Assembly (NCBI GenBank): GCA_006538405.1
Contig: BJKQ01000001.1
Span: forward strand, 1,178,001-1,242,000
Source of the DNA: Hansfordia pulvinata
Taxonomy: Eukaryota > Ascomycota > Sordariomycetes > Xylariales
Reading direction: 5' to 3'
Length of the DNA stretch: 64,000 bases
Positions 22,307 through 33,015 of the stretch are shown piece by piece (position 1 is the stretch's first letter; the number at the start of each line of letters is the position of its first letter). The notes under the pieces were generated by a model. That model was not told the DNA's origin, made no database searches, and saw nothing but the letters and a program-made list of their open reading frames with translations. Both the position numbers and the translations under genes were made by a program.

Positions 22307-23813
22307 GCGACGACTTGCTCAGCTTGGATGCTCTTCTCTCTCCCGGTCCCATCTTTCTTCTTCTTTTTCTTTTTCTTTAGACCCGAGTGCACGATAATGA
22401 AGAGACAACGACGGAAAGAAGTATGACTCGTCTGACGGGTTGGTGGGTGGGATGCTCGAGGACTTGTGTTTTCAACAATTGATGAGCAATGCGAAAACGA
22501 ATGCAAGTCCTCTGGGTTGGTTGTTTTCTTCTAGGTTTGCGGATTGATGCATCCCCTCAAGTCCGCGGGTCGCAGTATATATCGCTTGATTCCCCGACAC
22601 CCTTAGCAGGGGCGTCTCAGCATTTCATGGTTTTATGATGCTTTTTTTTATAATTAATTCTTTGGGCGAAGGAGAGAGAAGGGCAGATAGGAATCGGTTC
22701 AATAATCAAATCGAAAACAGCAGTCTGGTCAGACAGACTCAGAAAAACAGATCTTGGTGTTGCACATACATGTGACATACATGTGACTGCATTCATCAGT
22801 TGACTCCTTTAGCGGTTGTTTTCTCATCGTGAGCAGCAAGGTGCTCTGCAGTTCGTTATATACGGCTCCACGATGCGCTCGTTTTCATGAAGTGTACACG
22901 CTTCTGGCAAGCGCAAACTCTATTGACAGTATCGAAAAGATCTTGAATCAGTATTACTTTTCAATGATGTTGGTTAACTTTGATCTTGAAGCAATGCGCC
23001 TCTGGATGATTCTTAGGCCAGGAAGGCATGGGAAGATTGCCGTGGGTACAGCAGTCTGCGTGCAATGCACACAATGCGCTCTCCTTGCTGGCTTTTCCCG
23101 GGGTTTGCAGCTCCCATGTCTCTATGCACGTCGCACGTGCTGGGGCCCCCGATTCCAAATCGGGGCCGGCGACCTGGCAGAGCGCATAATAATGCCTGTG
23201 CCAGTAATCAAGAGCGCGCATGCGGCTGCCGTCTTTTGAACGAGCGCGAAGGGTCCAAATTGGCTGCCCCTTATCTGATCCCGGTGACTATCACGCCGTG
23301 CAGGCAGTGTCCAAGCTCTTTGTGTGCGCTGCACCGGAGACGCGCCTCTCCGCGCCAAATCCTCCGCCCTTTGTCCCATGGACCGCGCGAGACAGACTGC
23401 GCAGGCCAGCTGCCCAGGCGGGATTTGAGTGCTTATGAGTGCCTGGGCTATGCTGTGCACTCGCAAGCCTCACGCGCTGTGAGCGCCCGCCATCCAATGT
23501 CGCCGGGCCTCGGCGATTGGTGTTTCCCCTGAGTATGCGAAGACGCGATGAATCCTTGTGACTCCCAGCGCCGCAGAGCTGATCTCGAATTTTCGCACGC
23601 TGCGGTATACGACGACGGTATGCGAAAAGAGGGGCAAGCCAAACTTTGGAGGTGACACTGGGAAAGAGGTGAACCCGAGAGCTGGCCCGTTACCTTCCAA
23701 TAGGCGCATATACCCGAGCTGATTGTTCGCCTACATGTTCCTCAAAGCTTGTCGAGAGCCGAAAGATTCGAAGCACAGCTCGCTGATCGAAACCGCATGC
23801 CAGTGTGAATCAC
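22307..23813. other. Intergenic, 1.5 kb, convergent
   Basis: Between the GPI protein (+) and the PP2C gene (-). It contains a CTTTTTCTTTTTC tract at about 22350-22378 and AT-rich sequence near 22640. I see no gene. Confidence 0.4.
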
Positions 23814-25130
23814 TCAAAGCTTACTGCGAACAGAGCGAGTCTCGTCAGCAACAATGGCGACAATAACGCAGATGTCGTCGATTTTGCCGCCGCGCCATGC
23901 CTCGCCCGGATAGTATTTCTGGACCTCCTTGGCGAAAGGCCCATCGACGCGGCGGTTGAGGGAAGCAACCTTGGCGGCGCCGGCGATCTCGAGGGCCAGG
24001 GCGCCCTGTAGAGTGAGGGCTCGCTTGTTGTCATCCTGAGACTCGGCGTTGCGCACTAGGGGCCCCAGGTCGTCCACGCAGTGGATGCCGCCGTCGCTGC
24101 CGGCTTCGGACGGAGCCCAAGCGCCGGTGCCCTTCATGAGGCGGCTGGCGATGCGAAGGATGTCCTGGTTAAACAGGTTGTCCCAGACGCCGTCCGTGGC
24201 AAAGATGAGAATATCGCCGTGGGCCACGGAGTGGGAGCTGACGTCGGCGTCTTTGGGATAATCGCACAGCTGGGCGCCACCGAAGGCGGCAGCGCGGGCC
24301 AGCATGCTGGCGGGGACGATGGACAGCTGGTAGGGCGTGTTGAAGCCGTGGGTCTGCGGCGCGGAGTAGGCGTGGACAGCGTTGAGGCGCAGCTGGACAA
24401 AGCCGCTGTCGCCGAGGTTGGCGACGTCGAGACAACCTTGGGCGTCGGCGAGGGCTACGCAGGCAGTGCTGCCGCCGGCTTTGATGGAGCGGTCGGCCAC
24501 AACGTCGTCGTAGCCGCGCTGCATGAGGGAGCGGGCGGTCAGTGCCCGGCCTTGGCCCTCGGCGTGCTGGTAGGCGGCCGAGGCCATGTAATCGCAAAAG
24601 CTGTGGGAGAAGTCACTGGGGTCAACCCCTGATTCCTCCCAGCCGCCAACGCCATCGGCTACGCCGAGGGCCAGTGTGGAGGAGGGGTCGCCGAGGCGAG
24701 AGATGAAAAAGGCGTCCTGGCCGCTGGCGACGCGCTTCGACTTGGGCCGCTTGCGGGTGGGTTGGACATGGTTGTAGGGGTTGTAGTGGAAGAGGTTGGT
24801 GGCCGGGTCGAAACGGTCATTCTTGCCGGAGAAGGAGGATGCGGCGTGGTATGTGAAGCGATGGAGGGGCATGTGATCGGAGGCGGCAGAGCGGAGACCG
24901 CGGACGGGTTGGGTGGAAAAGAGACGGCGACCAGCAGCGACTTTGGAAAGTGATGTCGAGGACGAAATTGGGGCGGGCGATGGGGAGAAGGGGCGGAATA
25001 GTTGGCGCGGTGCGAGTCGGCAGCGGTGGCAGGCTTCGGGACGTGTTAGCAAGCCGGACGAGAGCGAAGCGGCGGGGTATTGGTGTTTATTTACTCTGGA
25101 GCGGAAGACTGGAGGCTTTGGCCGCAACAA
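23814..25130 (-). CDS. PTC7: Mitochondrial PP2C-type protein phosphatase, PTC7-like
   Basis: Single exon, 438 aa. PPM-family metal-dependent Ser/Thr phosphatase; yeast Ptc7 acts in mitochondria and activates coenzyme Q synthesis through Coq7. The Arg/Ser-rich N-terminus (about 85 residues, few acidic) looks like a mitochondrial presequence. Motifs in order are GQDAFFIS (residues about 137-144), GVADGVGGWEESGVDPSDFS (from about 156, metal-binding Asp), GSTACVALAD, VANLGDSGF, FATDGVWDNL and KIDDICVIVAIV. This order and spacing is the Ptc7/azr1 branch rather than Ptc1-4. The first Met in the open frame is used; a start further in would shorten the presequence only. Transcribed away from SDHB. 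Confidence 0.9.
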   Translation of the reverse strand: MLRPKPPVFRSRVNKHQYPAASLSSGLLTRPEACHRCRLAPRQLFRPFSPSPAPISSSTSLSKVAAGRRLFSTQPVRGLRSAASDHMPLHRFTYHAASSFSGKNDRFDPATNLFHYNPYNHVQPTRKRPKSKRVASGQDAFFISRLGDPSSTLALGVADGVGGWEESGVDPSDFSHSFCDYMASAAYQHAEGQGRALTARSLMQRGYDDVVADRSIKAGGSTACVALADAQGCLDVANLGDSGFVQLRLNAVHAYSAPQTHGFNTPYQLSIVPASMLARAAAFGGAQLCDYPKDADVSSHSVAHGDILIFATDGVWDNLFNQDILRIASRLMKGTGAWAPSEAGSDGGIHCVDDLGPLVRNAESQDDNKRALTLQGALALEIAGAAKVASLNRRVDGPFAKEVQKYYPGEAWRGGKIDDICVIVAIVADETRSVRSKL

Positions 25131-26776
25131 ATCGAGGGGTCAACACGACCATGGTCGATCAATGGCCTGGTGCGGGTGTTCGGGAAGTTGTCGGTGGTGC
25201 AGATGGTTGTCGGATGCTCTGGGCGGGCTCCAGAATGACGTTTCGATGCGTGAAGGCCAAGAAAGGGGGTGGATTAATTATTACGGGAGAGCAAACATGA
25301 TGAAAGACGAATAGCTATCAATGATTAATGCGGGTGTTGTTGATAGAAAAAAAAAGTGAAGGCAGTTGGCAAGGGCAGAAGTGGTGATGCGCGCGGTGGA
25401 GCGGCGGGATTAAGAGCGGAAGGGTCGAGATGACGGCGATGCAGATGGGTCCATTGAGCTGGGTCTGATCCAAAGAGCACTGGGACAATGCAAAACAAGG
25501 AGAAATATCGATAACTGAAATGATGTACATTTGTTTACGAGTATATTAGCTAATGGGGATTTCCATTGGATCGATGAGACTGGATGAGTCGAAACATCAA
25601 GCCGCTTCCGCCCGCGGCCGCGTCAACGGGTGCAACGCGAGACGAAGATGCGAGCAGAGAAATCGGAGCCCGGGCCCTGCGTTTTACATGTATGATGATG
25701 ATGTAAGTCAAGCTGTCCTGAGGCTGCACTCACACGGGATTGGAGAAAAGCTGGATAGGCTGGATGGAGGGAGCCCGCATCCATGTGCATCTACTCGTAT
25801 CTGCCCGACGCCACCGTCGGAGCCACTGCGTTGCGTCGCACTGGATCGCGTCAAGGACAATTGGGCACACAGCCGCTCACTGCAGGTGCACCTGCACTGT
25901 CCGATCTGGAATGGGGTACCTATGCGGAGCGACTGTTGGAGAACCTAGCCGTGGGTGGCCTTCCCGCCGCTGGTTGGAGTATCGGGCAAGTCTCGGCCAG
26001 TGGAGCCTCAGACCCGACGCCGGAGGTCGGCCGCAGCGGGCGGCGGAGGGTTCACCCGCGGGTGGAATCGGGAAGCAGCGGCCAAGGCACGAGAGTACGG
26101 AGTAGGGAGGCATGGAGGCACCACGGTTGGAAGGCGGCGGCTGTCAGCATGCCAAGACAGCTGGCAGATCCGGAAAGCCGAGTGCATGTGGCAGAATCGC
26201 CCCGGTGGATGGAGCCCGTTCGAGCAGCAAGCGGCGAATTTGACCAGCGAGGGAATTTACCAATTGCCTGCGCCTGATTGGCCCGGGCCAGGCCTCGGCA
26301 ATGGAATGACCGGGTCGGGACTGGGTGGAATGACGAGTCGACAAGTAGCGCAGCCCAGGCGTGCGGCAGCACTCGCCCAGCTCCCTGCGGCGGCCTGTGA
26401 CTGCCCTGGCGGCCGGCTAACAAAATATCCATCCATCCATCCATTCGGCCAGCCAGCCAGACTGCCTGACTGACTGACTGACTGACGCTGAGACTGCCCG
26501 AGTCCTTGCTTGGTTCCTTACCCAAGCGCCGCCTCTTGTCCCAAACTTCCTCTCCGACCCTTTCGTACACCACACCAACGTACAGTTCGGCACTGCCTGC
26601 ACACCTGCATCCGGCACCGCATCAACACCCCCGGGATATCTCGTCCTGCTGCTGCATCGACTCTCCGGCGACGCCTTCACTGGTCTCGCGTCCTCCAGCC
26701 GCAGCCGTCGCATTCCCGGCATCTCCTCGGTACTGCGCACACGTGCCTCGAACCCGACCCGCCAACCACCGCCCCA
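25131..26776. promoter_or_regulatory. 1.65-kb divergent promoter, PTC7-like and SDHB
   Basis: Lies between two nuclear genes for mitochondrial proteins read outward. It includes short tandem runs (ATCC at 26427-26444, TGAC at 26467-26486) and a C/T-rich leader before SDHB. No gene seen. Confidence 0.45.
26427..26486. repeat. Tetranucleotide microsatellites (ATCC)n and (TGAC)n
   Basis: ATCC units run from 26427 to 26444 and TGAC units from 26467 to 26486, separated by GGCCAGCCAGCCAG. They sit in the SDHB upstream region, so length polymorphism there is likely. Confidence 0.8.
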
Positions 26777-27768
26777 ATGGCAGCTCTCCGCTCTTCCGCC
26801 GCCTCGCGGCTCCTCGCCGCCTCCTCGAGACCTGCCGCCGCCGCCCTGCGCCCCGCCGTCGCCGCACCCCTCGTCCGCTCCATGGCCTCCGTCGGAGATG
26901 CCACCGTCGAGGCCGGACGCGCCGAGAGCGCCGCCTCCGACTCGCGCCTCAAGTCCTTCCAGATCTACCGTTGGAACCCCGAAGCGCCGACCGAGAAGCC
27001 CAAGATGCAGAACTACACGCTCGACCTCAACAAGACCGGCCCCATGGTTCTCGACGCCCTGGTTCGCATCAAGAACGAGCTCGACCCTACGTTGACCTTC
27101 CGCAGGAGCTGCAGAGAAGGCATCTGCGGTAGCTGCGCCATGAACATCAACGGAACAAACACTCTTGCCTGCTTGTGTACGTCCTCACCCCCCATCTGCC
27201 CTGGGCTGCAGTTCTAACATCGCTCCAGGCCGCATCCCGACCGACACCTCGGCCGAACTCAAGATCTACCCCCTGCCCCACACCTACGTCGTCAAGGACC
27301 TCGTCCCTGACCTGACGCACTTCTACAAGCAATACAAGTCTATCAAGCCTTACCTGCAGAGGGATACCCCCGCCCCTGACGTATGTAGCCAGCTCCCCCC
27401 CTCTACCCATCTGCTCCCTGTCAAGACGTGCCCTGACCCCCCTCCAGGGACGCGAATACCGCCAGACCAAGGCCGACCGCAGAAAGCTCGACGGCCTCTA
27501 CGAGTGCATTCTCTGCGCTTGCTGCTCTACCTCGTGCCCCTCGTACTGGTGGAACGCCGAGGAGTACCTCGGCCCTGCTATTCTCCTGCAGTCCTACCGC
27601 TGGCTCGCCGACTCGCGTGACGAGCGCAAGGCCGCGCGCAAGGCTGCCCTCGACAACTCGATGAGCTTGTACCGATGCCACACCATCCTCAACTGCACGC
27701 GGACGTGTCCCAAGGGCCTCAACCCCGGCCTGGCTATCGCCGAGATCAAGAAGGAGATGGCCTTCTAA
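26777..27768 (+). CDS. SDHB: Succinate dehydrogenase iron-sulfur subunit
   Basis: Three exons: 26777-27176, 27229-27380 and 27448-27768; 290 aa. Complex II subunit carrying electrons from FAD to ubiquinone at the mitochondrial inner membrane. The Arg/Ala-rich N-terminus ([17 protein letters not shown]) is a presequence. The 2Fe-2S site is [14 protein letters not shown]...LAC, with its last Cys created across intron 1 (27177-27228). The 4Fe-4S and 3Fe-4S ligands are in [16 protein letters not shown] and [17 protein letters not shown]. Introns are 52 and 67 nt (donors GTACGT, GTATGT; acceptors CCAG). It ends KKEMAF. All cluster cysteines are present. Confidence 0.96.
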
Positions 27769-28446
27769 GCCGCTCGCTGCCCGCGCTCTAGCGGTCCACT
27801 TGGACCGCAGAAGAAAATAAAGGAAAGGAAATAAAACAAACAAAACAACGCCAATACACTACTACTGTACAAAGTATCGACGAGTCATGTTCGGAGTCAC
27901 CCGGAATTATGTCCTGGAGCTGACCATTTGTCTGTTCGTCTCGGGCACTATGTTCCTTTGTTGAGCATGGTAGGAGTTTAACGCGTCTGAGTAACAAATA
28001 GCTGTCTGAATTCGAAACCATTCTTTACTTTGTTCAGGTCACGTTGCGTCCTGCTCAGGGGCCTTGCCTGTCATCCCGTGGTGTGGCGATGGTCCTGCCT
28101 GACCCCTGTCGGCAATTTATCCGAGACTCGATGCAAAGCTTCTTTTGAAACCTGCGAAAGGAGAAGTCGATATTCATCTCAACAACATTTGGGTCTTGAT
28201 CCTCGAAAGCTGACTCATAGCTAGGGACTTTGCCAGAGCAACATCCATCTGGACTACGTTGACACGAATCATCGAGCACGGCAAGGTCAAACGGCTCGGG
28301 TAATTTTACTGCGATATTCCCATTCTACTTCTGGCCGGTTGCACGCTCACCCGCGGAACTAGCCGATAGCACTCTCAGCAAAATCAACCCATCAACCCAT
28401 CACCCCGGCGCGCGCTCGCCTCTGCCACGCACGCAACCACGCCGGC
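27769..28446. other. Intergenic, convergent
   Basis: 3' flanks of SDHB (+) and the RGG/CCCH gene (-). AATAAAGG near 27816 and AATAAAAC near 27830 are candidate 3'-end signals for SDHB. No gene seen. Confidence 0.5.
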
Positions 28447-30792
28447 TCACTGCCGCAAGGGTCCCCGCCTCGCGCCCGATCCAACAGCAGAAGACACGGC
28501 AGCAGCCTCTCTGGCGCCCGCAGCTGCTGCTGTGAGTGTGGGGCCTGCACCCTGCGCCAGGTGCGCTTGGAGCTCACGGGTAAGCCCCGGCGCTGGTGGG
28601 GCTGACAGCGCGGAAGCACGGCGTTGCCCGGCAGCACCGGTGCTGGACGCCTGCCGTGCCTGCCCGTGGATGCGCTGCTGCGAGGTCGCATCGGGGGGCC
28701 CAGAAGACCGCGCAGTCCCGGCGGAGGCCGCGGCAGGGCCTCGCGACGCTGCTGGATGAGCGTAGTGGCAGCTCTCACCGAGCCTGCAAGCCCCACCGCG
28801 CGCCCAGCGACGGCACACAGCGGCCCCTTCTGCCCTGGGCTTCGGTCGGGCAGAAGAAGAGGTGGTGGTCTGCGGCTCCTCTGCCGAGCCGGCAGCAACG
28901 CGCTTGACCTCGTGAGCCGGTGCCGTGCCCACGCTGCGGTGCTGCGCCAGGTGGGTAGGCGGCAGCCTGAGCTGGTGCTGGCGGTGACGGGCCAGCTCCG
29001 CTGTGCTCGCGGCTGGCAGCCCCGCGTAAGGTGCTGCCACCGCTGCGGGATCGCCACCGCTGCCGCTGCCCCGCTGCCGCCTCTGGCGCCGCAGTCGCTC
29101 CTCTACCTCCCGCTGGTGCCGCTGCGCCGCCGCCGCGGCCCGCCGCTGCTCCGCCGACCCCTCGACCAGGAAGCGGACGCGCAGGTTCGAAGGGCGCGGC
29201 GCGTCCCCCCGCCGCAGGCCGCCCGCCGGTGCCACTGCCGTCGTCTCTCCCCGGCGGCGATCGACGGGCGCGTGCGCGCCGACCAGATCGGGCGGGCGGC
29301 TCCTGCTCGCCGGGCTCCCACCCCCCTGCCGCCGCCGCTCCCTCGCGCCATCTCCGCCTGCCTCCGCCACGGGCCCTTGCCCTCCCCGCGCCGCGCTGCT
29401 GAGCGGACGCCAGCCCGAGCGCGGGCCCACAGGCAGCCGGACCACCACGGAAGCGGGGACGGCCTCCTCCCCCGCGGCCCCGCCCGGGCGTGGACCGTCA
29501 TCGTCGCGGTGCAGCAGCGCCCAGCAGCCGGCGTACTGGTCGCCCCCCAGCGCGGCGGTGGCCGCCTGCGCGCGAGCTCGGGCGGCGCGACTACGGGAGC
29601 GGCGGGAAGAGGCGGCGCCGCCACTGCCGCCGCCGCTGCCGTCGTCTTCGCCGCTCACCCCCGTCTGGGGCAAGGAAGGGAACGCGGCCGGTACGGGGCG
29701 GGGCCGCTCCGGGTGTCGGTGCGGCGGGAAGAGCGCGGCTCCCGAGGCCCGCCGCTCCTCGTCCGGGTCCTCGCTGCCGTCACGCCGCCTGACGCTCACC
29801 CCCGCTGCTTCTGCCTGCCGCTGTGGCAGGCGAGTAGCGGCTGGTACCGCAGACGCGGGCCCCGGCGCCGTGCCGACGAGAGCAGGCCGCCCGTGGTGCT
29901 GCCGTGGTCGAACCCGGGCGTCTGGGGACAACGGAGGCGCCGCTTGAGCGGGGGTGAAGGCAGAGCTGGGAGCATTGCGCGGCTCGGCGCTCGCCGCCGC
30001 TCTTGCGGGTGGGGGGCCACGGGTGGGCGAGCGACCCTGGTGCCCGCTATGCCGCTGCTGGCGCGCTCTGCCCTTCTGCCTCGGCTGCCCCCTGCCTCCC
30101 CGCGGGGCCGGGACCGGGACGGGGGGGAACACGAAGCCCGGCGGCGGGGCATCGGCCGCTCCAGCCCAGCCCGCGTCGTCATCGTCGTCTCCGCCGGTGG
30201 CGGCAGCCGCTGCGGTCACCGACGGAGGCCGCGGCGGTGACAACGGCGGGGATAGCCTCCCCTCCCTCAGCGGCGCGCCGCCCTGCTCGGACGAATGGGC
30301 GCTGCTCGGCCTCCGGGGCGCGGGGCGCGACGGCCGGCGCGGCGGTGCCGCCGGCGAGCCAGTCCGCTGCGGCTGCGGTCGCGGTCGTCGCGGTCGCGGG
30401 ATAGACGCCCCGTCCCTCGTTGTTCGTGGCGTGGGAGAGCGGGGCGGCTGGTCGCGCGGTGACCTCCCTGCGCCGCGGCCGCCCTGGCTCCGGCCCCGGC
30501 CCCGTCCTCCTCTGCCGCCACGCCCGCGCCCGCGGCCGGCAGCCTGCGCTCCGGAGATCGGGGTCGCTCGCGAGGCTGCCGGCTGCGAGGGCCTTGGCGT
30601 CGCCGTCTCGGTGGCGCGAGCTGGTCTCGCCGGAGCGTGCTGTCCCCGGCCGCGCCCGGCGGTGGTGACGGCTGCTCCTCCTCCCTCGGCTCTGGCGTTG
30701 CCTCTTCCCCCGGCCCCGGCCCCGCGCCCGCTTCCACTCCCGCGCCTGCCTCCCCGGCCCCGGCCCCGGCTCCTGCTCCTGTACGCGTCCAT
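28447..30792 (-). CDS. RGG-rich protein with one CCCH zinc finger, probable RNA-binding
   Basis: Single exon, 781 aa from the Met at 30792 (MDAYRSRSRGRG); an upstream Met at 30912 adds 40 residues with no RGG character. The first 100 or so residues are RGG/RG repeats (GRGRGGRGGRGRGR and similar), typical of RNA-binding and arginine-methylated proteins. The middle is Pro/Arg/Ala-rich disorder with an acidic patch (GGDDDDDAGW). A C-x8-C-x5-C-x3-H finger lies at about residues 660-680 (CRRWARGGACRLGESC, then HYAH). A short conserved-looking block (QYAGCWALLHRDDDG) precedes it. The family is not otherwise recognised, and nuclear or mRNP function is inference. The strand is chosen by the zinc finger; the opposite strand is also open for 538 codons because of base composition. 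Confidence 0.75.
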   Translation of the reverse strand: MDAYRSRSRGRGRGGRRGSGSGRGAGAGGRGNARAEGGGAAVTTAGRGRGQHAPARPARATETATPRPSQPAASRATPISGAQAAGRGRGRGGRGGRGRGRSQGGRGAGRSPRDQPPRSPTPRTTRDGASIPRPRRPRPQPQRTGSPAAPPRRPSRPAPRRPSSAHSSEQGGAPLREGRLSPPLSPPRPPSVTAAAAATGGDDDDDAGWAGAADAPPPGFVFPPVPVPAPRGGRGQPRQKGRARQQRHSGHQGRSPTRGPPPARAAASAEPRNAPSSAFTPAQAAPPLSPDARVRPRQHHGRPALVGTAPGPASAVPAATRLPQRQAEAAGVSVRRRDGSEDPDEERRASGAALFPPHRHPERPRPVPAAFPSLPQTGVSGEDDGSGGGSGGAASSRRSRSRAARARAQAATAALGGDQYAGCWALLHRDDDGPRPGGAAGEEAVPASVVVRLPVGPRSGWRPLSSAARGGQGPVAEAGGDGARERRRQGGGSPASRSRPPDLVGAHAPVDRRRGETTAVAPAGGLRRGDAPRPSNLRVRFLVEGSAEQRRAAAAAQRHQREVEERLRRQRRQRGSGSGGDPAAVAAPYAGLPAASTAELARHRQHQLRLPPTHLAQHRSVGTAPAHEVKRVAAGSAEEPQTTTSSSARPKPRAEGAAVCRRWARGGACRLGESCHYAHPAASRGPAAASAGTARSSGPPDATSQQRIHGQARQASSTGAAGQRRASALSAPPAPGLTRELQAHLAQGAGPTLTAAAAGAREAAAVSSAVGSGARRGPLRQ

Positions 30793-33015
30793 TTGCGCGC
30801 GGTGGGCCTCTGGGTTCGGGGAAAGGGGGCAGCGCGTCGAGGCGTGAAAGGAAAAGGGGGAGGGGAAGCGGAGAGTCTCGAGAGACACGGCTACCTGGCT
30901 GGTAACTGGCAAGCCGGAGGGGGTGAGGAAGGGATGAGTGTCGCGTGTAGGCGGGAGGGGCCCAGGCGGTGATCCCTCTCCTTGGTGTTTGTTCCCTCTT
31001 GGATCCGGCCCCCGGCGTGCTAAGAGGGGGAAGGGTCGAGGGGTTGTCGGGGCTGATGGGCCCTATATGGCCCGCAGGAAAGAAATAACAGGGGGATGTA
31101 GTACCTCCCGAGTAGTGTTGTGTCCTAGGGGCAGACGAAGGTAGTCTGTGGGATCTGTGTTGCTTGCTAGAGGAAGAAGCAAATCATGTTTGCATGAGGG
31201 AGAGGGACGGAGAGAAAAAGGGGGCGGGTGAGTAGCGATGAAAAATAGGGACATTTATATACACGACGCCTCCCAGCTGTCTTTCTTCCCCCACCTCTTC
31301 GCTGCCTCGCTTCCGTTCCTTGGCTGGCACGTCGGACAGCCGATGGGCACGCCTCTCTGGCCCGTCGGAAGGCAACCTGCTTGCTGCTGTGCCGCAGTGG
31401 CGTCCTCTCCACCTCCAACCCACCCCCCTGGGCGAGTGAGCGTCTGCGCAACCCCAAGCCGGACACGAGCAGCCAGATCGAGAGCGGGCCCAAATATCGG
31501 CCACTGCGGGAGAGAGAGAGAGAGAGAGAGAGAGACTACGATATCGGCCGCGGCCACGGCGGGGCGTTGCCTTTGCGGGCCCCTTCCTCGTCCCTATTAC
31601 CCTCGTACAAGACGCCCCTTCCATGATGTGACTTGCCACGCCGGCGTGGCATACACGATGTCGAAGTGACGACGAAGAACAGGGGGCAGGCAACCTGGCG
31701 TGGACGCTCTGACACTGTGTGGGCGCTCGCTGCTGTCCACGCAGAAGCCAGACCGGTTCCCAAATGCCGGGGACGACGACGTGTGCCACCTACACTTGCA
31801 GATGATGCCATGCATCTTCCCCTTGATCAGAGACTGAGCCGATTTCTTCGTATCTCTGAACACCTTGCCTCTTGGGGAGAATCGTTCCGATTTCGGGCTC
31901 CAAGAACAATACAACATCGCAGCCCCGTCCTGAAAGGGAAAAAACCGAGTGCTTTCGGACTAAGCTTTTAAAAAAACTCAGGTGAGGCTCACTGCCAGCT
32001 CAGGGCAGGTCGGCAGAAAGCCCCTTCCACCAGGAATAATGGCCATATTTGACGCTCAGAGGGCGTGGGCAGAGTTTGTCAGCTCCAGGGGTTTTTGTTA
32101 ACCAGCAAGATACGGTACCGGGACGCGAGGGAAGAAGCACGACGGGAAGATGTGCCAGCTGGATCCCCTGGGGCTTTCCAACGCGCCCGGAACGGCAGGG
32201 TCGGGGCGCGGAGCAGAGCCAGCGCGAGTGAAATGTCAATAACCGCAAAAAAAGGGGCTTGGTGAAGGGACGGAGGGAGAGGGGGCAGCCACTGTCGTAG
32301 GCGCCGCAGGGCCCAGGTCTACGTGCGTACGGGCCTCCACGGGTCTCCATCGGATAAGGGGCAGCTTGGAGGGGGCAGAGGAAAGGGGTCTGGCTGCGGT
32401 AGTCCGGATCGGCTTGGACGGGAAGGCCTCGGGAGGGGTTGGACTCTCGTCGTCAAATCAGATCGAGGCAGAGAGGCATGGGTCGTGATGATGCGCCCCC
32501 TTCACCTCCGAATCGCCCTCGACGTCCCCGCCCCTATACGACTCGGGTTTCCCAGGCGGCCTCCGGGATGAGGGAGGTGCTTGGCTGCCTCACCCTGAGA
32601 TGGAGCGCGAACCGGGGAGATGAGACTAGTGGATGGTCTGCCAGCGACATGAAGTAGACAGAAGCTTTTACTTAGGAGACGAACGGACCAGACTGAAATG
32701 TGATAGTTTCTTCATCAACCTTTCTATCTCGTGGTGCGGGCGAAAAGGGGTTGGAGCCAGAGAGTGTTGGCCACAATGTGCAGATCAGCTTTCGAAAGGT
32801 GCTGCATATCGCTGGTCGGCTCGTCGGCCCTTGATTGTTTGCAGACAAACAAGCAATAGATCCAAGCAGATATCCGATATCACATCCGCCTTCCCATTTC
32901 ATCCCACGGTGCTCTGCTCTGGCCGCCTTCCGATCCAGACCCCACTTGGCTGGGTAAGGTATCCGTGGCAGCCACGGCGCACAGCTAGTCAAGCCGCTTC
33001 TGCATGCCGCTGTTC
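30793..33015. other. Intergenic, 2.2 kb
   Basis: Upstream of the RGG/CCCH gene and downstream of the TBCE-like gene, both on the minus strand. It contains a GA microsatellite at 31510-31535. Open frames are low-complexity or short. No gene, tRNA or mobile element recognised. Confidence 0.4.
31510..31535. repeat. (GA)13 microsatellite
   Basis: Perfect dinucleotide run in non-coding DNA about 0.7 kb upstream of the RGG/CCCH start. Confidence 0.9.

Noticed and set aside
28624..30240. 538-codon open frame on the plus strand opposite the RGG/CCCH gene
   Set aside because: Composition is Arg/Ala/Pro noise with no domain. It is the expected antisense shadow of GC-rich coding sequence, while the minus strand has RGG repeats and a CCCH finger.
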